A DNA stretch of 35,997 nt from an uncultured Eggerthella sp. (GTDB taxonomy: Bacteria > Actinomycetota > Coriobacteriia > Coriobacteriales > Eggerthellaceae): positions 1-35,997 of the forward strand of contig CABQIW010000023.1 in NCBI GenBank assembly GCA_902464295.1, written 5' to 3'. The translations under genes were made by a program, and so were the position numbers. Below the pieces are notes generated by a model. It made no database searches, was not told the DNA's origin, and was given only the letters and a program-made list of their open reading frames with translations. The first letter of the stretch is position 1. Each line of letters starts with the position of its first letter. Below, in pieces: positions 29,050-35,997 of this stretch.

Positions 29050-29078
29050 CCCTGCACCAGCGACCAACTTTTGCAGGG
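29050..29078. other. Hairpin before the integrase leader
   Basis: CCCTGCA (29050-29056) pairs with TGCAGGG (29072-29078) across a 15-nt loop. It sits directly before leader copy 5 in the 199-base gap between the KilA-N and integrase genes. No T run follows, so it is not a clear terminator. Nothing else is seen in that gap. Confidence 0.4.
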
Positions 29079-29080
29079 CT

Positions 29081-29103
29081 CCCAAAACAAACACCAACCG
29101 CAT
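29081..29103 (+). repeat. CA-rich leader element, copy 5
   Basis: On the plus strand it reads CCCAAAA then CAAACACCAACCGCAT, identical to copy 4. It ends 26 bases before the integrase start at 29130. Orientation is reversed relative to copies 1-4 because the integrase is on the opposite strand. An 8-codon ORF starts in its last bases (29102) and stops one base before the integrase ATG. Confidence 0.75.
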
Positions 29104-29129
29104 GACACGGAAGGCAGGTTCATTTTAGC

Positions 29130-30251
29130 ATGCCAAGATCCGAATTCGGCCACATACACCGGATAGGCGAAAACTACTATCGCGTATTCTGGCAAGAGAA
29201 CGGCAAGCAAAAGAGTAAATACGTGCGTGGATCGCGCGATGATGCCGAGATCGCCCTTGCAGCGATCCGCCTCAATAGACATGGCATCGTTAAGGATCAA
29301 ACCTGGAATTCCTATTGGAAGATCGCCATCGAGCCATCATTCAATGGGCTTGCGCTCAAAACCATATCGGGATACAGGCGTGTGTGGAACAAAGAGCTGC
29401 AGCCACGCATTGGATCCACTTATATCAGCGCGACCACCTGGCGATATTGCCAATCGGTGCTGGATGAGATCAATGCTCCAAGCGTACAGCAAGCGGCGAT
29501 GCGGTTGTGGCGCAAGATGTGCAACCGAGCAGTAGAGGATGGCATCCTGGACAGATGTCCGATCACCCGCAATACGAAACTTAAACCGCGAAACAAACGT
29601 GAAAAGGGATATATCGATGTATCGGCGGTTGAAGACTTCATCGAAACTATTCATGGAATCAAGTATGAAGGATTGATCTTACTCGAACTTGGTGGTGGCC
29701 TGTCGCCTGAAGAAGCCTGCGCCATGGTGAAGGAAAAGGTGATGCGTTGGGAATACCAAGGACGGCTCTACGCCATCGTAACGATAGATAAAGCGCTGGT
29801 TACTGTTGATGGGAAGAAGCATCTTAAAGGCCCGAAGAACGATTATCGCGGACGCCAGGTAGTCATCGGAGAGCCATTCGCCAGTCCGCTTCTGGCACTG
29901 TGCGAGGGAAAGGGTGCCTTATGTCCAGGACCGATCAAGGTTGTTCAAAACGATTACGAAGAGAAGCATTTTGCCTCGCCGGCCACCATCACCCATAATT
30001 GGCGCGATTGGTGCAAGCGAAATGGCGTGCCTTACGTTCGCCCAGCAGACATGCGCAGCATTTGGAGCACATGGCATGGCGAAGCAGGTAGCCCAGATTC
30101 TGTTGTGAGCCTTGCGATGGGTCATTCAGACGGCACTACCCGCGGCAGGAATTATCAGATGAGCACAAAACGAGGTATGATACTCATTGCAGATCTGCTT
30201 ACCGACCTCATCTTAGGAGAGCAAGCAGAGCCTCTTTGGGACGAATTCTAG
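29130..30251 (+). CDS. int: Phage integrase, divergent tyrosine recombinase
   Basis: The 373-residue protein has an N-terminal arm-binding-like region (Y-Y-R-V-F-W-Q-E-N-G-K), a core-binding domain (about residues 55-150) and a catalytic-like domain. G-H-S-D (331-334), Tyr342 and Arg309 (A-D-M-R) are in the expected places, and Lys near 234-236 fits the beta-hairpin Lys. But the first Arg is replaced by Ser192 in G-G-G-L-S-P-E-E, and the His of H-x-x-R by Ala306. It lies next to the tRNA att site, so it should be the integrase. Either it belongs to a divergent subfamily or its activity is altered. The ribosome site is weak. Confidence 0.85.
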   Translation: MPRSEFGHIHRIGENYYRVFWQENGKQKSKYVRGSRDDAEIALAAIRLNRHGIVKDQTWNSYWKIAIEPSFNGLALKTISGYRRVWNKELQPRIGSTYISATTWRYCQSVLDEINAPSVQQAAMRLWRKMCNRAVEDGILDRCPITRNTKLKPRNKREKGYIDVSAVEDFIETIHGIKYEGLILLELGGGLSPEEACAMVKEKVMRWEYQGRLYAIVTIDKALVTVDGKKHLKGPKNDYRGRQVVIGEPFASPLLALCEGKGALCPGPIKVVQNDYEEKHFASPATITHNWRDWCKRNGVPYVRPADMRSIWSTWHGEAGSPDSVVSLAMGHSDGTTRGRNYQMSTKRGMILIADLLTDLILGEQAEPLWDEF

Positions 30252-30279
30252 ACAGATACTTCCATTTTGTTTAGCATCT

Positions 30280-30300
30280 CACCAGTTCAGCTGGTGTTTT
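30280..30300 (+). terminator. Integrase terminator
   Basis: CACCAG (30280-30285) pairs with CTGGTG (30291-30296) around 5 bases and is followed by four T. It lies 28 bases after the integrase stop, directly before the att core. Confidence 0.6.
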
Positions 30301-30309
30301 CTCCTGGCC

Positions 30310-30354
30310 TCGTAATGCGTAGGTCGCCGGTTCGAGTCCGGCCGTTGGCTCCAT
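30310..30354 (+). other. attR: duplicated 3' half of tRNA-Thr(CGT)
   Basis: The segment carries an anticodon loop CTCGTAA, the 3' anticodon strand, variable loop, a T arm GCCGG-TTCGAGT-CCGGC and a 3' acceptor strand ending in encoded CCA. The sequence to the left does not pair with the anticodon stem, so the 5' half is absent. This is the typical remnant left when a phage integrates into the 3' end of a tRNA gene. The intact gene should lie left of the window. Confidence 0.8.
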
Positions 30355-30363
30355 TAAAAGGGC

Positions 30364-30397
30364 AGGTCAGAGCGCTGAAATCGCTCTGACCTTTCTT
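30364..30397 (+). terminator. Host tRNA terminator
   Basis: A perfect 11-bp stem (AGGTCAGAGCG and partner) with a 7-nt loop is followed by a T-rich tail. It is the original terminator of the tRNA gene, separated from it by the prophage. Confidence 0.8.
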
Positions 30398-30484
30398 TTT
30401 ATTCTGATGGCCAAAACCACCGAAAATGGGATAAAACGGGATAAAACGTGATACGTTTCTTACCGCATTCAACGAAATTCACGA

Positions 30485-31495
30485 TCACCGATCGATGCGC
30501 ACGCTCAGTTCCGAATAGATGATCTCGTCGGTATTGCCCGTATAGAGAGAAAGTTCGCGCTCAAAGACATCGCTCGTTGGCGTGAACCCTTCACGCTCGA
30601 GCACACGGCGCATCTTCTCGTAGATGCTGAAAAGCTCCATGGCGGGCTCCAGTTCGTCTTTGACCTCGGCGAAGTTCATGGTTCGCAAGTACTTGAAGTA
30701 GGTTCCCGCAGGCTTTTCCACCAGCCCTTTGCGCCGCTTATGCGGTCGCACGCGCGTGCACAGATGAAAGTCCTTCCAGGGCTCTCCCTGCAAAAATGCT
30801 TCGCGACCCACACGATAATTGCCTTGGAGTTCGCTCACATCGCCTTGCTTCTGGCCAAGCCGCCACACATCGAGAATATGGCGAACAACACGCTCAGCCT
30901 GCTCATCTACCTGCACGCCATCTTGAGCGGAATAGACCGTGCGTTTCGGCTCGCAATCAGGCGCATGAACGCTTTCATCCTGAAGGGACGCCGTAGCCTT
31001 TTCAGCGGGCAAAGCGAGCTGCTCATCAATGAGGGATGGCAAATTCGCCTCAGCAAGCGATAGGAATGCATCTGAGATATTGCTGTCGAGGAAGTATTCT
31101 GCCTCGCACGTCTCGAGCTTGAATTCGGCGGGATCATGACGCCAATCGTTGCGCGCCCGCATTCGCGCCAGCGTATTCTCAAGGAGCGACTTTTGCATCA
31201 GGAGCGTTCGGCGCTGCTCGACGATGGCACTGATCCGATCCTCCATCACATTCTCCAGTGCTTCGGAGTCGGGTTCGCTCAAATAGCCCGTGATCTCTTG
31301 CAAGCTGCATCCCGCTTGTTGCAACGACGAAATGAGCAGGTAATCGCTGATCTGCAGCGGCGAATAGAGTTGGTAGCCGTTCTCCGCCTTCGCAACCGGC
31401 ATCAAAAGTCCGATATCCTTGTAATGGCGCAACGTCTCTTTCGTGGTGCCGCAAAGGTGGGCGAATTCACCCGCTTTGAGCAGATCATCAGGCAT
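30485..31495 (-). CDS. MerR-family regulator with ligand-binding C-terminus
   Basis: I choose ATG 31495, which has AAGGAG 6 bases upstream, over ATG 31513; this gives 336 residues. Residues 4-70 are a MerR winged HTH (L-K-A-G-E-F-A-H-L-C-G-T-T-K-E-T-L-R-H-Y, then I-G-L-L-M-P). A helical linker follows, and the C-terminal 130 residues resemble a GyrI/BmrR-like effector domain (E-P-A-M-E-L-F-S-I-Y-E-K-M, E-L-S-L-Y). It is divergent from the MFS pump whose promoter has the MerR layout, so it probably activates the pump on drug binding. Confidence 0.8.
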   Translation of the reverse strand: MPDDLLKAGEFAHLCGTTKETLRHYKDIGLLMPVAKAENGYQLYSPLQISDYLLISSLQQAGCSLQEITGYLSEPDSEALENVMEDRISAIVEQRRTLLMQKSLLENTLARMRARNDWRHDPAEFKLETCEAEYFLDSNISDAFLSLAEANLPSLIDEQLALPAEKATASLQDESVHAPDCEPKRTVYSAQDGVQVDEQAERVVRHILDVWRLGQKQGDVSELQGNYRVGREAFLQGEPWKDFHLCTRVRPHKRRKGLVEKPAGTYFKYLRTMNFAEVKDELEPAMELFSIYEKMRRVLEREGFTPTSDVFERELSLYTGNTDEIIYSELSVRIDR

Positions 31496-31653
31496 AACAG
31501 TCTCCTTGTTCATAGGCGCTTCGCTCGCAGGTAAGATAGACGCGGGCCCAAAATGCGTCCAGGTTCAGTCCCGCGAACGCCTTTCAACACATTCAGGTTT
31601 AGTCCCTTGCGCATCTTTCAACCTTTGCTCAAAATCTTTTTCGCAACGACCGC

Positions 31654-31684
31654 TTGACCGTGTGGTTACCCCACAGTTTACCAT
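31654..31684 (+). promoter_or_regulatory. MerR-type promoter of the MFS gene
   Basis: TTGACC (31654-31659) and TACCAT (31679-31684) are separated by 19 bp instead of 17, and the spacer holds a perfect inverted repeat TGTGG-TTACC-CCACA at 31661-31675. This over-long spacer with a palindrome is the hallmark of promoters that MerR proteins untwist to activate. Confidence 0.7.
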
Positions 31685-31727
31685 GGAGCTCGAGAGCATG
31701 ACCGATTCGCAAATCAGGAGAACCGCC

Positions 31728-33101
31728 ATGAGCGACAAACTAACGCAATCCAACGAGCAAACCGCGGATTCTGCAGCTGACTCACCTGCTGCTCCAACCG
31801 CCGAAGACACGGCTGCATGCGTCGAGGTCAACGCAAACGGCCACCTGCTGCCCCATAACTGGAAAGGCACCATCGCGCTCATCTGGTCGGGGCAAGCCGC
31901 CTCCATCCTCGCAACTTGCGCAGCCACCTTCGCTGCGCTCTGGTACATCACCACCACCGAAAACTCGGCGCTCCTGCTTGCCGCGGCGGGAGTGGCAGCG
32001 CTCCTTCCCACCGCCTTGCTCTCCCCTTTCGGCGGCGTTATTGCCGACCGGTTCAACCGCAAATACGTCATGATCGCCGCTGATGGCATCGCGGGCGCAT
32101 TCTCGCTCGTGCTCGCCCTGCTCATGCTGGCTGGCATGCTGTCTACCTGGCTGTTGTTGCTTCTGCTCACGGTACGCTCGGCCGCTCAAGCGTTCCACGG
32201 GACCTCACTGATGGCGCTCATGCCCGAGCTAGTTCCCGAACGCGACATGGTGCGCATCAACACGCTCGACCAAAGCCTGACGAGTGCTTCGGCTATTGTG
32301 GGACCCGTACTCGGCATCGCGCTCTATACGATGCTCGGGTTCGTTGCGGTACTTGTGATGGATGCGATCTGCGCCGCCCTGGCTTGCGTGTGCCTCGCTT
32401 TTGCCAAGCTTCCCTACGCCCAGGGACATGGCGTTTCTTCAGGAAGCGTTGCGAAGGACCTTGCGCATGGACTTTCGATCTTGAGGGGCGAGCCAGGCAT
32501 CAAACCTCTTTTGCTGCTGGTAGTTGTTGCGATGCTGCTCTTCTTGCCCCTGGGAACGCTCTCCCCACTCATGACCTACAACTGGTTCGGCGGCGATGGC
32601 TACGCAGCCTCAGGCGTTGAAGCCGCAGCGGGCATCGGACTTCTTATCGGATCGCTCTTCATGCTGGTATGGGGTGGCGGCAAACGGCTCGTGCCTGTTC
32701 TGGTTGTTGCGGGCGCAGCCATAGGAGCAGGCTGCATTGCGGCAGGTCTTCTGCCACAGTCGGGCTTTTTCGCCTTCGTGGGCATCATCGCGCTCATCTT
32801 CGCAGCCACGGCGGTCTTCAACGCTCCCATCCTGCCGCTCATGCAGAAGCGCATTCCGCAAGAGTCATTTGGACGCGCCATGGGCATCTTCGGATCTTTG
32901 ACAGCTCTCGCATCGCCTGTTGGACTGTTCGTCGCAGGTCCTGCAGCGGACGCACTTGGTGTGAACTGCTGGTTCGTGGTGTGCGGGGCGCTGCTCTGCA
33001 TTGCGATGGGGCTTTCGCTGCTTTCGCGCTCTTTGCGTGCGCTCGATGATCAGGATGTGAACGACCCAGCGAACACCCAGGAACCTGAGGCCTGCGAGTA
33101 G
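31728..33101 (+). CDS. MFS multidrug efflux transporter
   Basis: The start is ATG 31728 with AGGAG 7 bases upstream, giving 457 residues; earlier in-frame ATGs at 31683 and 31698 lack such a site. After about 45 polar residues come some 11-12 membrane helices, starting at W-K-G-T-I-A-L-I-W. The loop P-F-G-G-V-I-A-D-R-F-N-R-K matches the MFS loop 2-3 signature. The type resembles macrolide/drug efflux (MFS DHA3-like) proteins. It exports compounds from the cytoplasm, probably under control of the divergent MerR protein. Confidence 0.8.
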   Translation: MSDKLTQSNEQTADSAADSPAAPTAEDTAACVEVNANGHLLPHNWKGTIALIWSGQAASILATCAATFAALWYITTTENSALLLAAAGVAALLPTALLSPFGGVIADRFNRKYVMIAADGIAGAFSLVLALLMLAGMLSTWLLLLLLTVRSAAQAFHGTSLMALMPELVPERDMVRINTLDQSLTSASAIVGPVLGIALYTMLGFVAVLVMDAICAALACVCLAFAKLPYAQGHGVSSGSVAKDLAHGLSILRGEPGIKPLLLLVVVAMLLFLPLGTLSPLMTYNWFGGDGYAASGVEAAAGIGLLIGSLFMLVWGGGKRLVPVLVVAGAAIGAGCIAAGLLPQSGFFAFVGIIALIFAATAVFNAPILPLMQKRIPQESFGRAMGIFGSLTALASPVGLFVAGPAADALGVNCWFVVCGALLCIAMGLSLLSRSLRALDDQDVNDPANTQEPEACE

Positions 33102-33352
33102 TTCCTCAACGTTCTCAATGTTTATCCACATTGGCTAACCATAGCCAACGCTTGCCCACCTCAGCAAACACTCGCCCCCTGTCTCCTGCGTTCTCGGCGA
33201 CCTTATCGTCGCCTTCAATGTGTAACTTTTCAGCACTTTTGGTGCAGTTTATCCCGTTAACGGCACCGTAATCTTACTGCTGCCTTACAAACGTGAAGAT
33301 TTAACGCGAATGTCCAGTGCGCTCACTCTTTCCAGTAGGATTGAACCTACGA

Positions 33353-35131
33353 ATGAGCAATTTCATCTACGACATACAGCTCGGTTTCCTAGCATTTCCG
33401 CTGGTAGCGCTCCTGCTGGCGGTACCTTATGCGCTCTATCAGTACCGCCGCTTCGGCGCTATCTCAATCTGGAAGACCTTCGTAGTCTTCACATTCATCC
33501 TGTACTGTTTGTGCGCAATTTCACTGATCGTGTTTCCGCTACCGGCGGACCACAGTGCAGTGGTTGAAAGCGCGCGGACACCCCAGCTTCATCCCTTCCA
33601 TGTGATCGAGCAGATTCGCGAAACCACCGATTTCAGTCTGAGCGATCGCAGCACGTGGGGGCCAGCATTGCGCTCCCCCGTTGTATATGAAGCGATCTTC
33701 AATGTCATGCTCACGGTGCCATTAGGTGCTTATCTTTGCTACCTGTTCCGCTGCCGCTGGTGGATGGCACTTTTGATCGGTATGGCCACCACGCTCTTGT
33801 TCGAAACATCGCAGCTGACTGGTTTGTTCGGACTCTACGCGCACCCCTACCGCCTCTTCGATGTGGACGACCTGATCTTGAACACCGCTGGCACAATGCT
33901 GGGATTCTGGCTCATGATCCCCCTTGCCTGGGCGCTGCCGAGCATGGACGAGGTGAACGAGCAAGCCCGCGAACGCGGCAGTAGTCGCGTTTCGCTCACG
34001 CGGCGTGCTTTGGCGGCGGTGGTCGATCTGACCGTGCTGGCCGTGCTCTTCGTGCTTGCATGGATCGTACTTAGTCCGACCGATGCGCAAATCGCGAAGG
34101 CCCTTGCCGTGGATCCTTCGCGCGCTGGCGCGAAAACACTCGCTTTCCGCTTCATTGGCGGCTTGTTCGCTGACCCGATGAGTGCGCTCTTGCTCGCGCT
34201 CGGTATTGGCGCGGTGCTCTTCGCGGTGATCCCGATGGCTTCCAAAGGACGCACTATCGGGAAGGCGCTGGTGGGAATTCGTATCGTAAAAGCTGATGGG
34301 GACGATGCTCCCGCTTGGGGCTACTGGGTGCGCTACCTTGCTTCAGCGTTCTTCCTACTGATTCCTGTTGCTTTGGTGCTCCTTGCCCCTGAAGAGATCG
34401 AAGGCGTGAGCAACAATACGCTCTTCCAGATCGTTGGCCTAGTCGTGGTGGTATGGGTACTCACCATCGTTGCGCGTGTGATCGGATCTTTCAGCGGATA
34501 CCCGTATGTGTCCCTAAGCGAGGTTGTTTCGGGAACGCGCCTTGCGCCTGTGAAGCTGCAGGGAGCAGAAAGTGGAGACCAGAAAAGCGCTGGCAAGAAC
34601 ACCAGCAGGCGAGTTGAGCGATGCAGCGGCGCATCCGCTGTATCCCAAGACGAACAACCGAACGATTGGCAGGATGGCCAAGCAGGAAACCTCGAGGACG
34701 AAGACCCGTTGGCTGAGCGCGTGCGACAAGCACGCGAGGCTTATGCGCAGGCGGGCATCTCGAGCTATGCCGCGGAAGCCCAAACGCGTGCGATCGACCC
34801 GCGCCAAGCTGCTCCTGGCATGCACAGCACAACGGCACGACCAGCGCAGACGAACCAAGCTTCTGATCAGGCGATCTCCGACAAGCAGGCAGCCCTCGAC
34901 AGCCTACTGAGCGTGAACTACGACGAACAGCACCCTGTTGCAGGAGCTTCAGCGAACAATGCTCCCACCCGAGCTATACCCCAAAATCTTGGAGCTCAGC
35001 CGTCTGGCGCACCGGGCAATATGCCCCAATCAAACCCCACCCAACGCATCACTGACCCGAGCGTTCAGCGAAGAATCCGTCGCGATTCTCGCCCCGATGC
35101 CGGCGGAACCCAGGTATTCAAGAAGCGCTAA
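33353..35131 (+). CDS. VanZ-like and RDD-domain membrane protein
   Basis: The start is ATG 33353 (GTG 33317 is an alternative), giving 592 residues. Residues 1 to about 190 form a VanZ-like domain with several helices and the motif F-E-T-S-Q-L-T-G-L-F-G-L. Residues about 210-395 form an RDD domain (R-A-L-A-A-V-V-D-L-T, then T-I-G-K-A-L-V-G-I-R-I-V). The last 190 residues are polar, Gln/Ala-rich and probably disordered. The pairing is known in Actinomycetota; VanZ can affect glycopeptide tolerance, but function here is unknown. A terminator follows. Confidence 0.8.
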   Translation: MSNFIYDIQLGFLAFPLVALLLAVPYALYQYRRFGAISIWKTFVVFTFILYCLCAISLIVFPLPADHSAVVESARTPQLHPFHVIEQIRETTDFSLSDRSTWGPALRSPVVYEAIFNVMLTVPLGAYLCYLFRCRWWMALLIGMATTLLFETSQLTGLFGLYAHPYRLFDVDDLILNTAGTMLGFWLMIPLAWALPSMDEVNEQARERGSSRVSLTRRALAAVVDLTVLAVLFVLAWIVLSPTDAQIAKALAVDPSRAGAKTLAFRFIGGLFADPMSALLLALGIGAVLFAVIPMASKGRTIGKALVGIRIVKADGDDAPAWGYWVRYLASAFFLLIPVALVLLAPEEIEGVSNNTLFQIVGLVVVVWVLTIVARVIGSFSGYPYVSLSEVVSGTRLAPVKLQGAESGDQKSAGKNTSRRVERCSGASAVSQDEQPNDWQDGQAGNLEDEDPLAERVRQAREAYAQAGISSYAAEAQTRAIDPRQAAPGMHSTTARPAQTNQASDQAISDKQAALDSLLSVNYDEQHPVAGASANNAPTRAIPQNLGAQPSGAPGNMPQSNPTQRITDPSVQRRIRRDSRPDAGGTQVFKKR

Positions 35132-35145
35132 TTCACTGTTCGCCG

Positions 35146-35170
35146 TTCGCTCGATGCGAGCGAATGCTTT
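35146..35170 (+). terminator. Terminator of the VanZ/RDD gene
   Basis: TTCGCTCG (35146-35153) pairs with CGAGCGAA (35157-35164) around ATG and is followed by TGCTTTT. Confidence 0.6.
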
Positions 35171-35186
35171 TGCCTTATAACCCCTC

Positions 35187-35215
35187 TTACCTAATTACCT
35201 TTGCAAAGGTAGAAT
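35187..35215 (+). promoter_or_regulatory. Promoter of the MaoC gene with palindromic operator
   Basis: TTACCT (35187-35192), a 17-bp spacer and TAGAAT (35210-35215). A perfect 16-bp palindrome TACCTTTG-CAAAGGTA at 35196-35211 covers the spacer and the start of the -10 box, a likely repressor site. Confidence 0.5.
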
Positions 35216-35267
35216 GCAAGTTAAGAATTGCATAGCTGTTTACACACTGCGTGAACAAGGGGGAATC

Positions 35268-35702
35268 ATGTCAGTTAAAGTGCCTTTGTCGGTTGGCGAT
35301 AAGCAAACGTTCACCAAGACTATCGCCGAGTCGGATGTCTATCAATTTGCTGGGATCACCGGTGATTTCAGCCCATTTCATGTGAACGAAGAATACATGA
35401 AGGGCACGCAATATGGCACCCGTATTGCCCATGGCGTGTTGACCTTCGCCCTTTCAAGTACTGCATCAACGCTCATCCATCAACCTTACGACGATGAATG
35501 CCCTGTTGCTTCCTACGGCTATGATCACGTGCGTTTCACTGGTCCTGTTTATTTTGGTGACACCATCACCTGCAATTACGAGGTCATTTCGGTAGACGAA
35601 GAAACCGGCAAGACCGTCGCAAAGGTCGAGATCGTAAACCAAAACGGCGACACCGTCTGCGTCGCCGAACATATCCTCAAGTTCTTAGAATTCGCAAATT
35701 AA
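35268..35702 (+). CDS. MaoC-like (R)-specific enoyl-CoA hydratase
   Basis: The start is ATG 35268 with AAGGGGG upstream, giving 144 residues. The hot-dog fold signature is complete: G-I-T-G-D-F-S-P-F-H-V-N-E-E-Y with Asp33 and His38 as likely catalytic pair, then G-T-R-I-A-H-G-V-L. The end V-A-E-H-I-L-K-F is also typical. It would hydrate trans-2-enoyl-CoA in fatty acid or butyrate-type metabolism in the cytoplasm. It is a lone gene with its own promoter and operator. Confidence 0.85.
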   Translation: MSVKVPLSVGDKQTFTKTIAESDVYQFAGITGDFSPFHVNEEYMKGTQYGTRIAHGVLTFALSSTASTLIHQPYDDECPVASYGYDHVRFTGPVYFGDTITCNYEVISVDEETGKTVAKVEIVNQNGDTVCVAEHILKFLEFAN

Positions 35703-35860
35703 GCGTTGAAGCCATGCACTCTACGTCCCTTCTGCAGAGAGCGATGTAATGTGCATGGGGGCATCATTCATACGAGAAGCAACTACACATCCAACACAAC
35801 AATGCGCGCAAGAGATGATTGCCAAACCGGCTAGTGAGCTCGACCCATGACCAATCGCGC

Positions 35861-35984
35861 TGCCGCACTAGAGTATTTCGTTTTTGGTGCGATTTCTAGT
35901 GCGGCAATCCTAATAAAAGAGTATGCCAACTTTTACAACCTAGAGTGTCCTAAGAATAGTACTAGAAATCATCAAAGATACTCT
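35861..35984. repeat. Inverted-repeat element
   Basis: TGCCGCACTAGA (35861-35872) and its reverse complement (35895-35906) form a 12-bp perfect inverted repeat around 22 bases. Parts recur inverted further on: GATTTCTAGT (35891-35900) as ACTAGAAATC (35961-35970), and AGAGTAT (35870-35876) as ATACTCT (35978-35984). The rest of 35703-35997 shows no gene. It may be a small mobile or REP-like repeat of the host. Confidence 0.45.
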
Positions 35985-35997
35985 GTGTATTTAGAGA

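Noticed and set aside
1..30354. Holin and endolysin genes
   Set aside because: No amidase, lysozyme or CHAP-like motif is visible in any frame of the prophage part. They are expected left of the window.
30287..30472. Minus-strand 61-aa ORF ending in N-G-R-T-R-T-G-D-L-R
   Set aside because: This peptide arises from the reverse complement of a tRNA 3' end and is a well-known false ORF; it also crosses a terminator.
31443..31727. Longer N-terminus of the MFS protein (552-aa frame)
   Set aside because: It overlaps the divergent MerR gene and promoter region; the ATG at 31728 has a clear ribosome site.
1..35997. CRISPR array, rRNA operon or complete IS element
   Set aside because: No regularly spaced direct repeats with unique spacers, no rRNA-like sequence and no transposase frame were seen.

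Overview
The window holds most of an HK97-type, siphovirus-like prophage (positions 1 to about 30,354) followed by host chromosome (30,355-35,997). The host is probably a member of the Actinomycetota, perhaps a moderate-GC Coriobacteriia. That placement is an inference from protein flavour and gene style, not a measurement. The right prophage boundary is visible: a duplicated 3' half of a tRNA-Thr(CGT) gene at 30,310-30,354 lies directly behind a tyrosine-type integrase. The intact tRNA, the left boundary and probably the lysis genes lie beyond position 1.

Layout. (a) 1-660: alternative C-terminal cassettes separated by short repeated sites, which looks like an invertible shufflon-type locus at the end of the tail module. 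(b) 450-17,057, minus strand, read right to left: two tiny membrane peptides, a small RHH-like protein, HNH nuclease, small and large terminase, portal fused to a MuF-like domain, prohead protease, major capsid, connectors, tail tube, tail assembly chaperones with a -1 frameshift, tape measure, distal tail protein, tail hub and small tail-tip genes. (c) 17,219-24,990, minus strand: early and replication genes (zinc ribbon, Lar-like, DnaC-like loader, replication protein with an iteron-like array, a second complete tyrosine recombinase, ParB-like protein). (d) 25,264-27,185, minus strand with two small plus-strand ORFs: regulatory genes, several preceded by the same CA-rich leader sequence. (e) 27,186-30,251, plus strand: divergent XRE switch, KilA-N protein and integrase. 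(f) Host: MerR regulator with a divergent MFS pump, a VanZ/RDD membrane protein and a MaoC-type hydratase.

How it works together. The two divergent XRE genes with shared operators form the lysogeny switch. The early operon runs leftward from it and ends at a hairpin at 17,150-17,174. A near-consensus promoter at 17,095-17,123, carrying an 18-bp palindrome in its spacer, then appears to start the late operon.

The best candidates for something undescribed are: the C-terminal cassette array with three 17-bp crossover-like sites, all in the same reading frame (1-660); a leader element found five times immediately upstream of five early and lysogeny genes on both strands; a second tyrosine recombinase inside the replication module that could act on the cassettes; and a candidate antisense RNA opposite a tiny membrane peptide at the head of the late operon. 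All calls come from reading the sequence; no database search was possible.
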